Source: Candidatus Peregrinibacteria bacterium HGW-Peregrinibacteria-1 (GTDB lineage: Bacteria; Patescibacteriota; Gracilibacteria; UBA1369; LOWO2-01-FULL-3). From it: a stretch of 64,000 nucleotides of DNA. The stretch is taken from the NCBI GenBank assembly GCA_002839505.1, contig PGYE01000001.1, forward strand, positions 934,425-998,424, given 5' to 3'. Below, piece by piece: positions 8,729 through 15,982 of the stretch. The notes below the pieces were generated by a model. That model was not told the DNA's origin. It was given only the letters and a program-made list of their open reading frames with translations, and ran no database searches. The position numbers and the translations under genes are program-made. The stretch's first letter is position 1. Each line of letters starts with the position of its first letter.

Positions 8729-10413
8729 ACACTTTATCTGACTGGGAGGCAACAGATGACAACAAAAAAAACCAACCACCTTCCAAAGAAACAACACCTG
8801 ATGAAGTAGATGTCGAAGAAATAAGAAAAGTCATCAGAATATATTTGAGAGAAATTGAATTGCCTCAAGAGCAGAGAAATCTCTCGAAAGTTGTCGGCCA
8901 AAAGGATCTATTACAAAGATCTTCCACACTAGATATTTTGACTGATGAAGACATAGAAAGTCTCAAACAGAACAAAAGCTCTTTAGCTAGGAAAGTTCTA
9001 ATTGATGCAGCAATACGCAGCGAAGACCAAGATAAAAAAACCAAAATTTTAGAATGGATTCTATTATCCAAAGAATCAGGTCATGTGAATTTACAGCTGG
9101 TTCTAAACTATTTATCAATCAACTACATCAACGAAGAAATCGACGCTCATTTACTAAAAAAGGCGAAACTTTACCTTAAGAAGCAAAAGATTCAATCATG
9201 GGGAATTGGATTGATTGTCGCTAGATCTGGAAGATTTCCAGAACTTACAGATCTTCTAAAAAGTCAGTTGAAAGACCCTCTAATTCCAGATGAAATTAAA
9301 GAATTAATAATCAATAATGCCTCTCAATTATTTCCTCAAGATTGGAAAATATTACTCCAAGAAGACATAAATCTGGGGATGTCCCCAAGATTAAGGTCGA
9401 TAAGCGAAACAGCTTTAACAACTAAACCTTCACCATACCCTGCCCTTAGCGATGTTTCAGAAACTTTCGTAGTATACGAAGATAAATTCCGTGCAGCTTT
9501 AATGGGACATGCTATTGGTGACGCCTATGGAAATTCTTTGGAAATTCTAAAAAGACATGAAATGCGAGAAGATATTCTTGGTGAAGCGAACCCATATCCT
9601 CAAACAATATATTCCTACGAAGATCAAGGAACCACCACCGATGATACAGTCCTTGCGCTATTACTGCTACAAAACTTCATCAGAAACCAAGGATTTAGAC
9701 CAGAAAACTATGCTACACTCTTAGGAAAATACCAGAATAAAGTTGATTTAGGACAAGCTCCTGATAGACATTTTTCAGCAAATACTGCAGCAGTACTAAG
9801 AAGAATACACCTGGGCTATAGCTTAGACCGATCAGGTCGTGCATCGCTCGGTAATGGATCGATTCTTCGCTGCTTACCGATATCCATGATCACCATGAAC
9901 ACTGAGGAAGAAAAAAAAGCTGAAATAATAAGAGACACCGTGAGATTCTCACACAATAGTGAAAAAGCCATTAACGCTGCTAACCTAGTTGTTAAAATTC
10001 AACAACACCTCTTCAACACAAAACAACTAGATGCTGATGAATTGTTGAATTTAATAAAAGCGGAAAATACTGATGAAGAAATGACCACAAAAATTGACCT
10101 GGTTAGACAACTAATACATGACAATGAAACTGAGCATGAAGTTGTTCAAAACGCTCTCGGCACTTCTAGTAAAGTGCATGAAAGTTTACCGTTTGCCATA
10201 TATTGTTTCTTTCGATCAAAAGACTTTAATGAATTAATGAAATTATGCTGCTATGTAGATGGCGACTCTGATAGCATCGCCGCACTAGCTGGATCATTTT
10301 GGGGCGCACTCCATGGAATGAAAGGAATCCCAGTTTCATACATTGCACAATTAGATTGTCGCGAACACATTGAAAAAGCCATAGAACTTAAAGACGGAGA
10401 GTACTGGTACTAA
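8722..10413 (+). CDS. ADP-ribosylglycohydrolase-family protein with helical N-terminal extension
   Basis: Residues from about 254 to the end form an ADP-ribosylglycohydrolase (DraG/ARH) domain: KFRAALMGHAIGDAYGN (255-271), TTTDDT (304-309), GNGSILRCLP, and DGDSDSIAALAGSFWGALHG starting at D513. The metal-binding aspartates of the family (D307/D308; D515, D517) are all present, so it is probably active. Such enzymes remove ADP-ribose from proteins or nucleic acids or cleave related ADP-ribosyl compounds. The first 250 residues are mostly helical and HEAT-like and have no counterpart in compact DraG proteins; they may bind the target. It is the last gene of the coupled operon. No ADP-ribosyltransferase is obvious nearby. 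Confidence 0.9.
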   Translation: MVNTLSDWEATDDNKKNQPPSKETTPDEVDVEEIRKVIRIYLREIELPQEQRNLSKVVGQKDLLQRSSTLDILTDEDIESLKQNKSSLARKVLIDAAIRSEDQDKKTKILEWILLSKESGHVNLQLVLNYLSINYINEEIDAHLLKKAKLYLKKQKIQSWGIGLIVARSGRFPELTDLLKSQLKDPLIPDEIKELIINNASQLFPQDWKILLQEDINLGMSPRLRSISETALTTKPSPYPALSDVSETFVVYEDKFRAALMGHAIGDAYGNSLEILKRHEMREDILGEANPYPQTIYSYEDQGTTTDDTVLALLLLQNFIRNQGFRPENYATLLGKYQNKVDLGQAPDRHFSANTAAVLRRIHLGYSLDRSGRASLGNGSILRCLPISMITMNTEEEKKAEIIRDTVRFSHNSEKAINAANLVVKIQQHLFNTKQLDADELLNLIKAENTDEEMTTKIDLVRQLIHDNETEHEVVQNALGTSSKVHESLPFAIYCFFRSKDFNELMKLCCYVDGDSDSIAALAGSFWGALHGMKGIPVSYIAQLDCREHIEKAIELKDGEYWY

Positions 10414-10421
10414 AAAGGACG

Positions 10422-11714
10422 TCACTCTTGGTCCGCTCTGTTTTGAAGTTTTTCCCATATACTTCTATTCCGCATTTCATAGTAAGCATTGTAGATATTG
10501 ATATCCCTAATTACCGAAGGATCGGCAATATGTTCAGCTGTCACTAAAGGATGTTCAATGTCAGTAGAAATATTTCCGTCCTGCAAAAGATGAATAATTG
10601 ATTTATCTTTAACGGCTTCAGAGAGACCTGCAATGACACTTCTGTCTTCAACAGTAAAATCATCACTCTCATTTGCAAATTTCAAACCGTTGGCGCCGCC
10701 CTTTAATACAAAGCGATATTCTTTGCCACTTGGCAAAAGCAGACTATAAATAATCTCGACATCAGGCACAGCGCCTTTACTTGCTACATCAGAACCCATT
10801 GCCCATTTAAGAAAATCACTATCAATTCTGCCAGTAAGCTCAATAGTAGCCCCTGCAACTTTTCCTTCTTCTATAGCCCTCTGATATTTTAAGGCCTGAT
10901 TTCTTGATGATACAGACTCACCTCTGCCATGTTCACCACCATATCGTTTTCTAGTAGCAGATTTTGTTTCATACACATAAGGCTTACCACCTCTCGAAAT
11001 TCCACCGACATCAATTTGAATATCACCTTTTTCATCACCTCCTAAATGCTTATAGGGCGGCTTATCAAAAGTCCCTCCAGCATCTGCTTTTTTATCATAC
11101 CCTAGATATTCAACCACAATGGGATCGTCAAACTCTTCTATTTCCTCCAAACCTTGTCTCTCTAAAATTTCTCTCCTCGAAAGCTCAAATAAAGCTCCTC
11201 GAAAGCTAGTCAGAACAGCTACTGGATCCTTATCCCTCTTACTAAAAGCACTTTTCAACAAATTCAAATAAGACAATCGTTCCCTTTGAGGTAATCTACG
11301 CCAATAGGCTTTAAATGCCTCAGCTTCATCAGTAGGTATTTCACTGGCTTGATCCAACTTGCCAAATAATTCTTCAGCATTTTTGGCCAAATTGGCTTCT
11401 TCTGCTTTAACTATATCTGCGCTTACAAATTCCGCAAAATGTCTCAAAAACTTTGCTTTCATTTCAGCAAAAGACTTTTTTAATCGAAGCAAAGCATCCT
11501 TCTCTTGAGGCAAAACGCCTTCCCGCAATTTTGCGGAAATTCTGCTCTCCAATCCTTGATAGCGAATATGAGTTTCATCAAACAATGTACGGTTTTTTTG
11601 ATCCAAAGAGGCCAAAAGTGCATCTGATTCGTCTAAAATCTGGATGTCTTGTCTTGCCTCAGCCCCCAACAAGTTTTCGTATTCTTCCGCAAACTGGTTA
11701 AGAACAGTAGTCAT
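10422..11714 (-). CDS. PD-(D/E)XK nuclease-like island protein (430 aa)
   Basis: The N-terminal 170 residues are helical and charged. Then comes a pattern matching the PD-(D/E)XK core: E177 in a helix (GALFELSRREIL), D231/D235 (GDIQID), E249-T-K251 at the end of a strand (KPYVYETKS) and Q273 in the next helix (RNQALKYQRAI). These are the positions used by restriction-like nucleases to bind metal and cut nucleic acid. The C-terminal 150 residues are mixed strand and helix with no assignment. It is the last gene of the minus-strand operon, 12 nt after the 53-aa ORF, and converges on the ADP-ribosylglycohydrolase gene with an 8-bp gap. Nuclease activity is inferred from motif spacing, not from a family match. 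Confidence 0.75.
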   Translation of the reverse strand: MTTVLNQFAEEYENLLGAEARQDIQILDESDALLASLDQKNRTLFDETHIRYQGLESRISAKLREGVLPQEKDALLRLKKSFAEMKAKFLRHFAEFVSADIVKAEEANLAKNAEELFGKLDQASEIPTDEAEAFKAYWRRLPQRERLSYLNLLKSAFSKRDKDPVAVLTSFRGALFELSRREILERQGLEEIEEFDDPIVVEYLGYDKKADAGGTFDKPPYKHLGGDEKGDIQIDVGGISRGGKPYVYETKSATRKRYGGEHGRGESVSSRNQALKYQRAIEEGKVAGATIELTGRIDSDFLKWAMGSDVASKGAVPDVEIIYSLLLPSGKEYRFVLKGGANGLKFANESDDFTVEDRSVIAGLSEAVKDKSIIHLLQDGNISTDIEHPLVTAEHIADPSVIRDINIYNAYYEMRNRSIWEKLQNRADQE

Positions 11715-11726
11715 AGCAAGAAAAGT

Positions 11727-11888
11727 TTATTTATTAAGTTTTGATCTTATCCGCTGCATTTGCTCACGCTCCTCAATCTGGTCCAACTGCTCTTCAATAC
11801 GGTCCAGTTGGGCATTTTCATTTATTAGAGCACCTTGGACTTGTTTTGCAGCTAAGAGTCGATGATTCAAATTGGTACTGATATTCAC
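11727..11888 (-). CDS. 53-aa coiled-coil microprotein between two island genes
   Basis: A GTG at 11888 opens 53 codons ending TAA at 11727. It starts 2 nt after the stop of the upstream 466-aa gene and ends 12 nt before the next start, so it fills a gap that would otherwise be odd in a tight operon. The product begins VNISTNLNHRLLAAKQVQGA and then shows heptad-like acidic/leucine spacing (LDRIEEQLDQIEEREQ), predicting one amphipathic helix or coiled coil. No family recognised. A small regulator, antitoxin-like inhibitor or assembly factor are possibilities. Confidence 0.62.
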   Translation of the reverse strand: MNISTNLNHRLLAAKQVQGALINENAQLDRIEEQLDQIEEREQMQRIRSKLNK

Positions 11889-11890
11889 AA

Positions 11891-13291
11891 TTATGAAAGT
11901 TTAGATTTTAATTCCGTTAAACTCTCACCTCCGACAGGGGTAGTAAGTTGACCAAGCTGTTCTTGTGAAACTATACCTATACCTTGACCATCAGCTCCAG
12001 TATATAAGGTAACATGAAATGGAACATCCTTAAAAGTTCCCTCTGGCAATCCTAACAAGGTCTCAAGTTGTCTGTAAAAAGCTTCTGCACCCTCAACATC
12101 ACACATCTGAATAACACTTCTAGCCTCTCCTTTTTCGGCACGCCTAAATTCATCTTTCAAAATCACCTTAAAATTAATACCCTCAGCAGCTTTAGCCAAT
12201 GCAGCTTTAGCGGCCTCATAAGATTGCTTATTACTTGGTCCTTTCAAACGAATGCTAGCAATTGTTGCATCATCCAACACCATACCTTCTGAAATCAAGG
12301 CAATAACAGCCTCCCTGCCAGCATCATTAGCCTTTACGAGCTTTTCCAGCTTAGTTTGCGCAGAAATCAACGAGACATGCATTTCAGGTTTTCGCACATA
12401 ATTTATTCCACCAAAATCTAAATTCTCATTTGGTAAATCAACCTCCACTCCGAGCAATCCTCCCGCTCCTTTATCAATAAAGTAACGCCCTTCAAGAGGG
12501 GTTTCAAGTAACTCTTTAATCGCAGCTCTCGTAGTGTCGCTAGCCTGCTGAAGTTTGTCTTTATCATCTGATACTGGATCAGATTCAACGCTAATAAAAA
12601 TATCAGAACCAAGTTTCGCCTTAATTTCAGCAATAGTAAGCCTATCACCATAGCGCCAACCTGTTTCTTTCGGCACCATCATACGCCCATCAGAATCTTT
12701 TGAAGGAGTCCTATTATCCGCCTCCCTTTGAATTGGAATCTGGGGAGCAGGAAAACCGGCATGCATTGCCCAGATTGTTTGGCCATCTACGCCATTTCTC
12801 ACTGCTGGCCCCACAATAACAGTAGCATAATCAACATCCTGCAATGCTTTTGCAGGAGCCTCTGATTCAGTAATAACTATCGATGGTGTCCCCTTGGGAG
12901 ATGGTTTTAAAGTTACGATTTGTTCGTCAGAAAGATCATTAACGGAAACAATTCTACTTTTACCTTTAATGCCTGGAACCAAATAATACTTTGCAAATGG
13001 CAACATTGCAGATGCTGGAGCACCCTTTTCAAGAAAAACCTCCCGATCAGCCGCATCAGATTTTCCAAGCTTATCAGCAATAAGCTCTAAAGCCTCTATT
13101 GGACCCGCACAACTCTCGCTGTAAATAACGGACCCCATTGTCTTCGCTTCACCATCATCCTCCGAACGGAAATGCTGGCTGGCCATACCATCCACATAAG
13201 CTTGCTCCTGTGGAGTTTGAATTAGTTCTTTAATTGATGGATTTGCTTCTATAATATCCTGCGAATCACGCAGCTTTGGAACTAAAGTCAT
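11891..13291 (-). CDS. 2H-phosphoesterase-like two-domain protein (466 aa)
   Basis: The C-terminal part carries two H-x-[ST] motifs, H305-V-S307 (KPEMHVSLIS) and H426-V-T428 (VPFHVTLYTG), 121 residues apart. This is the signature of the 2H phosphoesterase (LigT-like) superfamily, which opens 2',3'-cyclic phosphates or acts on ADP-ribose cyclic phosphates and 2'-5' oligonucleotides. A separate N-terminal domain contains ATVIVGPAVRNGVDGQTIWA (from about residue 156), of a type I cannot name. It is first in a minus-strand operon with the 53-aa and nuclease-like genes, driven by a strong promoter. No signal peptide is seen, so it is cytoplasmic. Substrate unknown. Confidence 0.75.
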   Translation of the reverse strand: MTLVPKLRDSQDIIEANPSIKELIQTPQEQAYVDGMASQHFRSEDDGEAKTMGSVIYSESCAGPIEALELIADKLGKSDAADREVFLEKGAPASAMLPFAKYYLVPGIKGKSRIVSVNDLSDEQIVTLKPSPKGTPSIVITESEAPAKALQDVDYATVIVGPAVRNGVDGQTIWAMHAGFPAPQIPIQREADNRTPSKDSDGRMMVPKETGWRYGDRLTIAEIKAKLGSDIFISVESDPVSDDKDKLQQASDTTRAAIKELLETPLEGRYFIDKGAGGLLGVEVDLPNENLDFGGINYVRKPEMHVSLISAQTKLEKLVKANDAGREAVIALISEGMVLDDATIASIRLKGPSNKQSYEAAKAALAKAAEGINFKVILKDEFRRAEKGEARSVIQMCDVEGAEAFYRQLETLLGLPEGTFKDVPFHVTLYTGADGQGIGIVSQEQLGQLTTPVGGESLTELKSKLS

Positions 13292-13328
13292 GGCTATATA
13301 GTTAATAAATATTGATTACTTCAATAAA

Positions 13329-13357
13329 ATTATAGCATAAAACGCAAGTTGCGTCAA
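13329..13357 (-). promoter_or_regulatory. promoter with internal palindrome, island minus-strand operon
   Basis: On the minus strand TTGACG (13357-13352) and TATAAT (13334-13329) are 17 bp apart, with a TG extended -10. The palindrome ACGCAAGTTGCGT (13342-13354) lies across the spacer and the edge of the -35, a classic place for a repressor operator. The start codon at 13291 gives a leader of roughly 30 nt. Confidence 0.7.
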
Positions 13358-13430
13358 AACAACAAAAATACTACAATAAACAATACTACAGTTGAATTTG
13401 CAACTATATCCCTTTTCTACCGGGGTGCAA

Positions 13431-13498
13431 TCTTATTCCGTTTGGGCGTATCGAAGCCTTTGCGGGCCGGTGCCTTTCACAGACTTAATTCAGGATAA
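13431..13498. repeat. island-flanking repeat, partial right copy
   Basis: CTTATT, TTGGGCGTATCG and AAGCCTTTGCGGGCCGGTGC are followed by TTTCACAGACTTAATTCAGG. It matches the left copy (about 1980-2045), including the part after GGTGCC that the full right copy lacks. The upstream half of the repeat is absent. The 507-bp stretch 13292-13798 holds only this copy, the next one and the two promoters; I see no gene in it. Confidence 0.75.
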
Positions 13499-13512
13499 TC
13501 TTCGTCGATTAA

Positions 13513-13602
13513 TTATTTTGCGTCATTGCGATTACATTGAACCACCTATAAGGCACACTCTTATTTCTCTTGGGCATATCGGAGCCTTTGCGGGCCGGTG
13601 CC
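13513..13602. repeat. island-flanking repeat, full right copy
   Basis: A near-identical 90-bp counterpart of 1933-2021 in the same orientation, about 11.6 kb away. Its 3' two-thirds forms the left half of the hairpin element at 13552-13691. Confidence 0.85.
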
Positions 13603-13691
13603 GAACGAAGTGAGGCGAGCAAAGGCGAGATCTGAGACGTAATTTCCCGCTGGGGAAATTAACGGCGTCCCAAGAGAAATAAGAGTGTGCC
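13552..13691. other. 140-bp element with 23-bp perfect inverted ends (structured RNA or MITE-like)
   Basis: The first 23 bp (13552-13574, beginning GGCACACTCTTATTTC) are the exact reverse complement of 13669-13691. Inside are two further perfect stems: CCTTTGC 13585-13591 with GCAAAGG 13619-13625, and TAATTTCCC 13640-13648 with GGGAAATTA 13653-13661 closing a GCTG loop. The RNA would fold as a three-way junction with a long closing helix. ATAA flanks the element on both sides, as a short target duplication could. Because homology with the left repeat extends outside the inverted ends, a simple transposable MITE is not certain. No ORF. Confidence 0.7.
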
Positions 13692-13723
13692 ATAATTAAC
13701 CTAATCGCTGACAGCAAAATCAA

Positions 13724-13750
13724 TTGGCACTTCCCAAAACATCCTATAAA
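13724..13750 (+). promoter_or_regulatory. possible gltX promoter
   Basis: TTGGCA (13724-13729) and TATAAA (13745-13750) are separated by a short 15-bp spacer, about 50 bp before the gltX start. It is the best match between the hairpin element and gltX, but the spacing is poor. Confidence 0.35.
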
Positions 13751-13798
13751 CTGCGACTTGCAACCAATATCAAACAAATCAATTAAAATTCCCATTGA

Positions 13799-15376
13799 AT
13801 GGTAAAAACCCGTTTCGCCCCATCACCAACAGGATCCCTGCACATCGGAGGCCTCCGCACCGCCCTCTATGCCTACCTCTATGCTCGGCACAATAACGGC
13901 TCGTTCATTTTACGCATCGAGGACACCGACCAAAATCGTGAGGTGGAGGGCGCTACAAAACACATAATCCAAATACTCCAACACTTCGGATTACAGCACG
14001 ATGAAGGACCAACCCTCACAGAATCTGAAAAAGGCCCAAACGGACCATATGTGCAATCAAAACGCACTGACCTCTACCGCAAATACGCCCAACAACTTCT
14101 TGATAACGGGCACGCCTACCGCTGCTTCTGCACCAAAGAACGGCTTGAAGAAATGCGCGAACATCAAACCAAAAACAAGCTCGCTCCAATGTACGATCGC
14201 CGATGTCTTGACCTACCACAATCCGAACTGGAACAAAAACTCAAAGACAACATTCCCTTTGTAATCCGGCAAAAAATCCCCTACCAAGAAATCAAATTCC
14301 ACGACATCATACGCGGCACAACCCGATTCCACGGCAAAACAATCGACGACCAGATATTAATGAAATCTGACAACTTCCCGACCTACCACCTAGCCAATGT
14401 CGTTGACGACCACTTCATGGAAATCACCCATGTCACCCGCGCCGAAGAATGGATCTCCTCCACCCCAAAACACCTATTTTTGTACCAAGCTTTCGGCTGG
14501 GAACCACCCGAATATGCTCATCTGCCACTTTTATTAAACGAAGACCGTTCCAAATTATCAAAACGCCAAGGTGATGTTGCTGTCGAAAGCTACATCGAAA
14601 AAGGCTATTCCGTTGAATCAATACTAAACTTCATTGTCTTTATGGGATGGCACCCCGGAGCCGGAGAAGAAAGAGAAATATTCACACTCAAAGAGCTCGA
14701 AGAAGCCTTCACTCTCGAAAAAGTCCATAAATCCGGAGCCATTTTTAACCTCGAAAAACTAGACTGGTTCAACTGGAAATGGAAAAAGGAAAATCACCAC
14801 AAAAAACTTCTGGAAATCGCCAAACAAATCGATCCCAATGTCACAATATCCTCACCACGTAAAGAACAACATATCTTCACTTTCCAAGACCCCCAACTCG
14901 AAAATTCTTTCAATCAGATGCGCGGCAATGAAATATTAAAACACTGCGAAGGCTTCCTAAGCCCAAAGCACAAAGATAATTCTGACAAACTTACAAACGC
15001 ATTAATAACTGTAGAAGAGAAAATCCTGCGTTCACCAAACGAGGTAACCGACTACATCGACTTCTATTTTACCCTCCCACAATACCCCAAGGAATTATTG
15101 ACTCACGAAAAAATGGGAGTAGACTCAAATCAAGCTCTAGATTCACTGAAAGCCTGCCTTGAAGCTCTTGAAAACTGCCCGTGGACACTCGAAGAAATCA
15201 CCAAAGCTCTCATGAATAAAATCCAAGAGATTAATGTTAAAAATGGCCAGCTGTTATGGCCACTCCGATCAGCATTAAGTGGTCTACAATTTTCTCCCGG
15301 AGCATTCGAAATAGCATTTGTACTGGGAAAAGAAGAAACAATAAATCGTATCCAACAAGCTATCACAAAATTATAA
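13799..15376 (+). CDS. gltX: glutamyl-tRNA synthetase
   Basis: This class I synthetase attaches glutamate to tRNA-Glu (and perhaps tRNA-Gln for later amidation) in the cytoplasm. At 525 aa it is slightly above the usual 470-500. The N-terminal FAPSPTGSLHIGG carries the HIGH-type ATP site, LRIEDTD follows, and the KMSKS loop appears as SKLSKRQ at about 251-257, normal for bacterial GltX. The C-terminal third is the helical anticodon-binding part. It starts at ATG 13799 just right of the island repeats and heads a run of plus-strand genes that continues with only 4 bp to the next gene. Confidence 0.96.
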   Translation: MVKTRFAPSPTGSLHIGGLRTALYAYLYARHNNGSFILRIEDTDQNREVEGATKHIIQILQHFGLQHDEGPTLTESEKGPNGPYVQSKRTDLYRKYAQQLLDNGHAYRCFCTKERLEEMREHQTKNKLAPMYDRRCLDLPQSELEQKLKDNIPFVIRQKIPYQEIKFHDIIRGTTRFHGKTIDDQILMKSDNFPTYHLANVVDDHFMEITHVTRAEEWISSTPKHLFLYQAFGWEPPEYAHLPLLLNEDRSKLSKRQGDVAVESYIEKGYSVESILNFIVFMGWHPGAGEEREIFTLKELEEAFTLEKVHKSGAIFNLEKLDWFNWKWKKENHHKKLLEIAKQIDPNVTISSPRKEQHIFTFQDPQLENSFNQMRGNEILKHCEGFLSPKHKDNSDKLTNALITVEEKILRSPNEVTDYIDFYFTLPQYPKELLTHEKMGVDSNQALDSLKACLEALENCPWTLEEITKALMNKIQEINVKNGQLLWPLRSALSGLQFSPGAFEIAFVLGKEETINRIQQAITKL

Positions 15377-15380
15377 AATT

Positions 15381-15731
15381 ATGACACTACACGAATTACA
15401 ACAAACAATTAAATACATTAGGCAAAACTGTCGTTGCCCCAAATGCCAAAGCAAATACCAGATTGCCGATATCCAAGTCGTTGCCACCAATGACTCTGAA
15501 GGAGTCTTCGAGCTCGACTGCCCAAAATGTGACTGCCTGATTTTGATGAACCTATTTGTCAGTGCCGATAAACAAGAAATTATCGAAGATGTTATTGATC
15601 AAGCCTTCACCAGCCCCGATAGTCATGGTGGAATCAAGAGAATTGACCACAATGACATTCTCGACATCAAAAATTTCCTCGCCAAATTCGACGGCAACTT
15701 CAAAAAAGTAATCAAACAAAACAACAAATAG
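15381..15731 (+). CDS. zinc-ribbon-like small protein (116 aa)
   Basis: Two CxxC pairs, C19-P-K-C22 and C47-P-K-C50, with extra cysteines beside each (C17, C52), suggest one zinc-ribbon domain. The remainder is a short acidic and helical tail ending in lysine and asparagine. It begins 4 bp after gltX, so the two are probably co-transcribed. It may be a small nucleic-acid- or protein-binding factor; no named family. Confidence 0.72.
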   Translation: MTLHELQQTIKYIRQNCRCPKCQSKYQIADIQVVATNDSEGVFELDCPKCDCLILMNLFVSADKQEIIEDVIDQAFTSPDSHGGIKRIDHNDILDIKNFLAKFDGNFKKVIKQNNK

Positions 15732-15734
15732 TCC

Positions 15735-15965
15735 ATGAAGAAAACTCTTATACTGACATTAATAGCATTAATAACAGCTCTCAGCGGCTGCAGTATCCGC
15801 AATGACTTGGAAAAATCCTACGAAAATGTCTCCAAAGAAGTAAAAGAGGTGAACCAAAAAATCAAAGACACCACCACCAAAATCAAAGACATCTCAAACA
15901 AAGTAGAAGAAGCCTCCAAGAGCATAAAAGACACCGCCGAAAAGATACAAAATATAGCAGAATAA
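15735..15965 (+). CDS. small coiled-coil lipoprotein (76 aa)
   Basis: A lipoprotein signal (MKKTLILTLIALITALSGC) with lipobox LSGC places lipidated Cys19 at the outer face of the membrane. The mature part is one regular helix with repeated KD/KE spacing (VSKEVKEVNQKIKDTTTKIK), reminiscent of Lpp-like or apolipoprotein-like stalks. It lies 3 bp after the zinc-ribbon gene and 17 bp before pta. It is probably a structural envelope lipoprotein; the exact role is unknown. Confidence 0.75.
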   Translation: MKKTLILTLIALITALSGCSIRNDLEKSYENVSKEVKEVNQKIKDTTTKIKDISNKVEEASKSIKDTAEKIQNIAE

Positions 15966-15982
15966 ACCCTCATTTCCCTGCC

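Noticed and set aside
13552..13691. Simple insertion sequence or typical MITE
   Set aside because: No transposase is present, and homology with the left repeat extends beyond the inverted ends, so the borders do not behave like a standard transposon.
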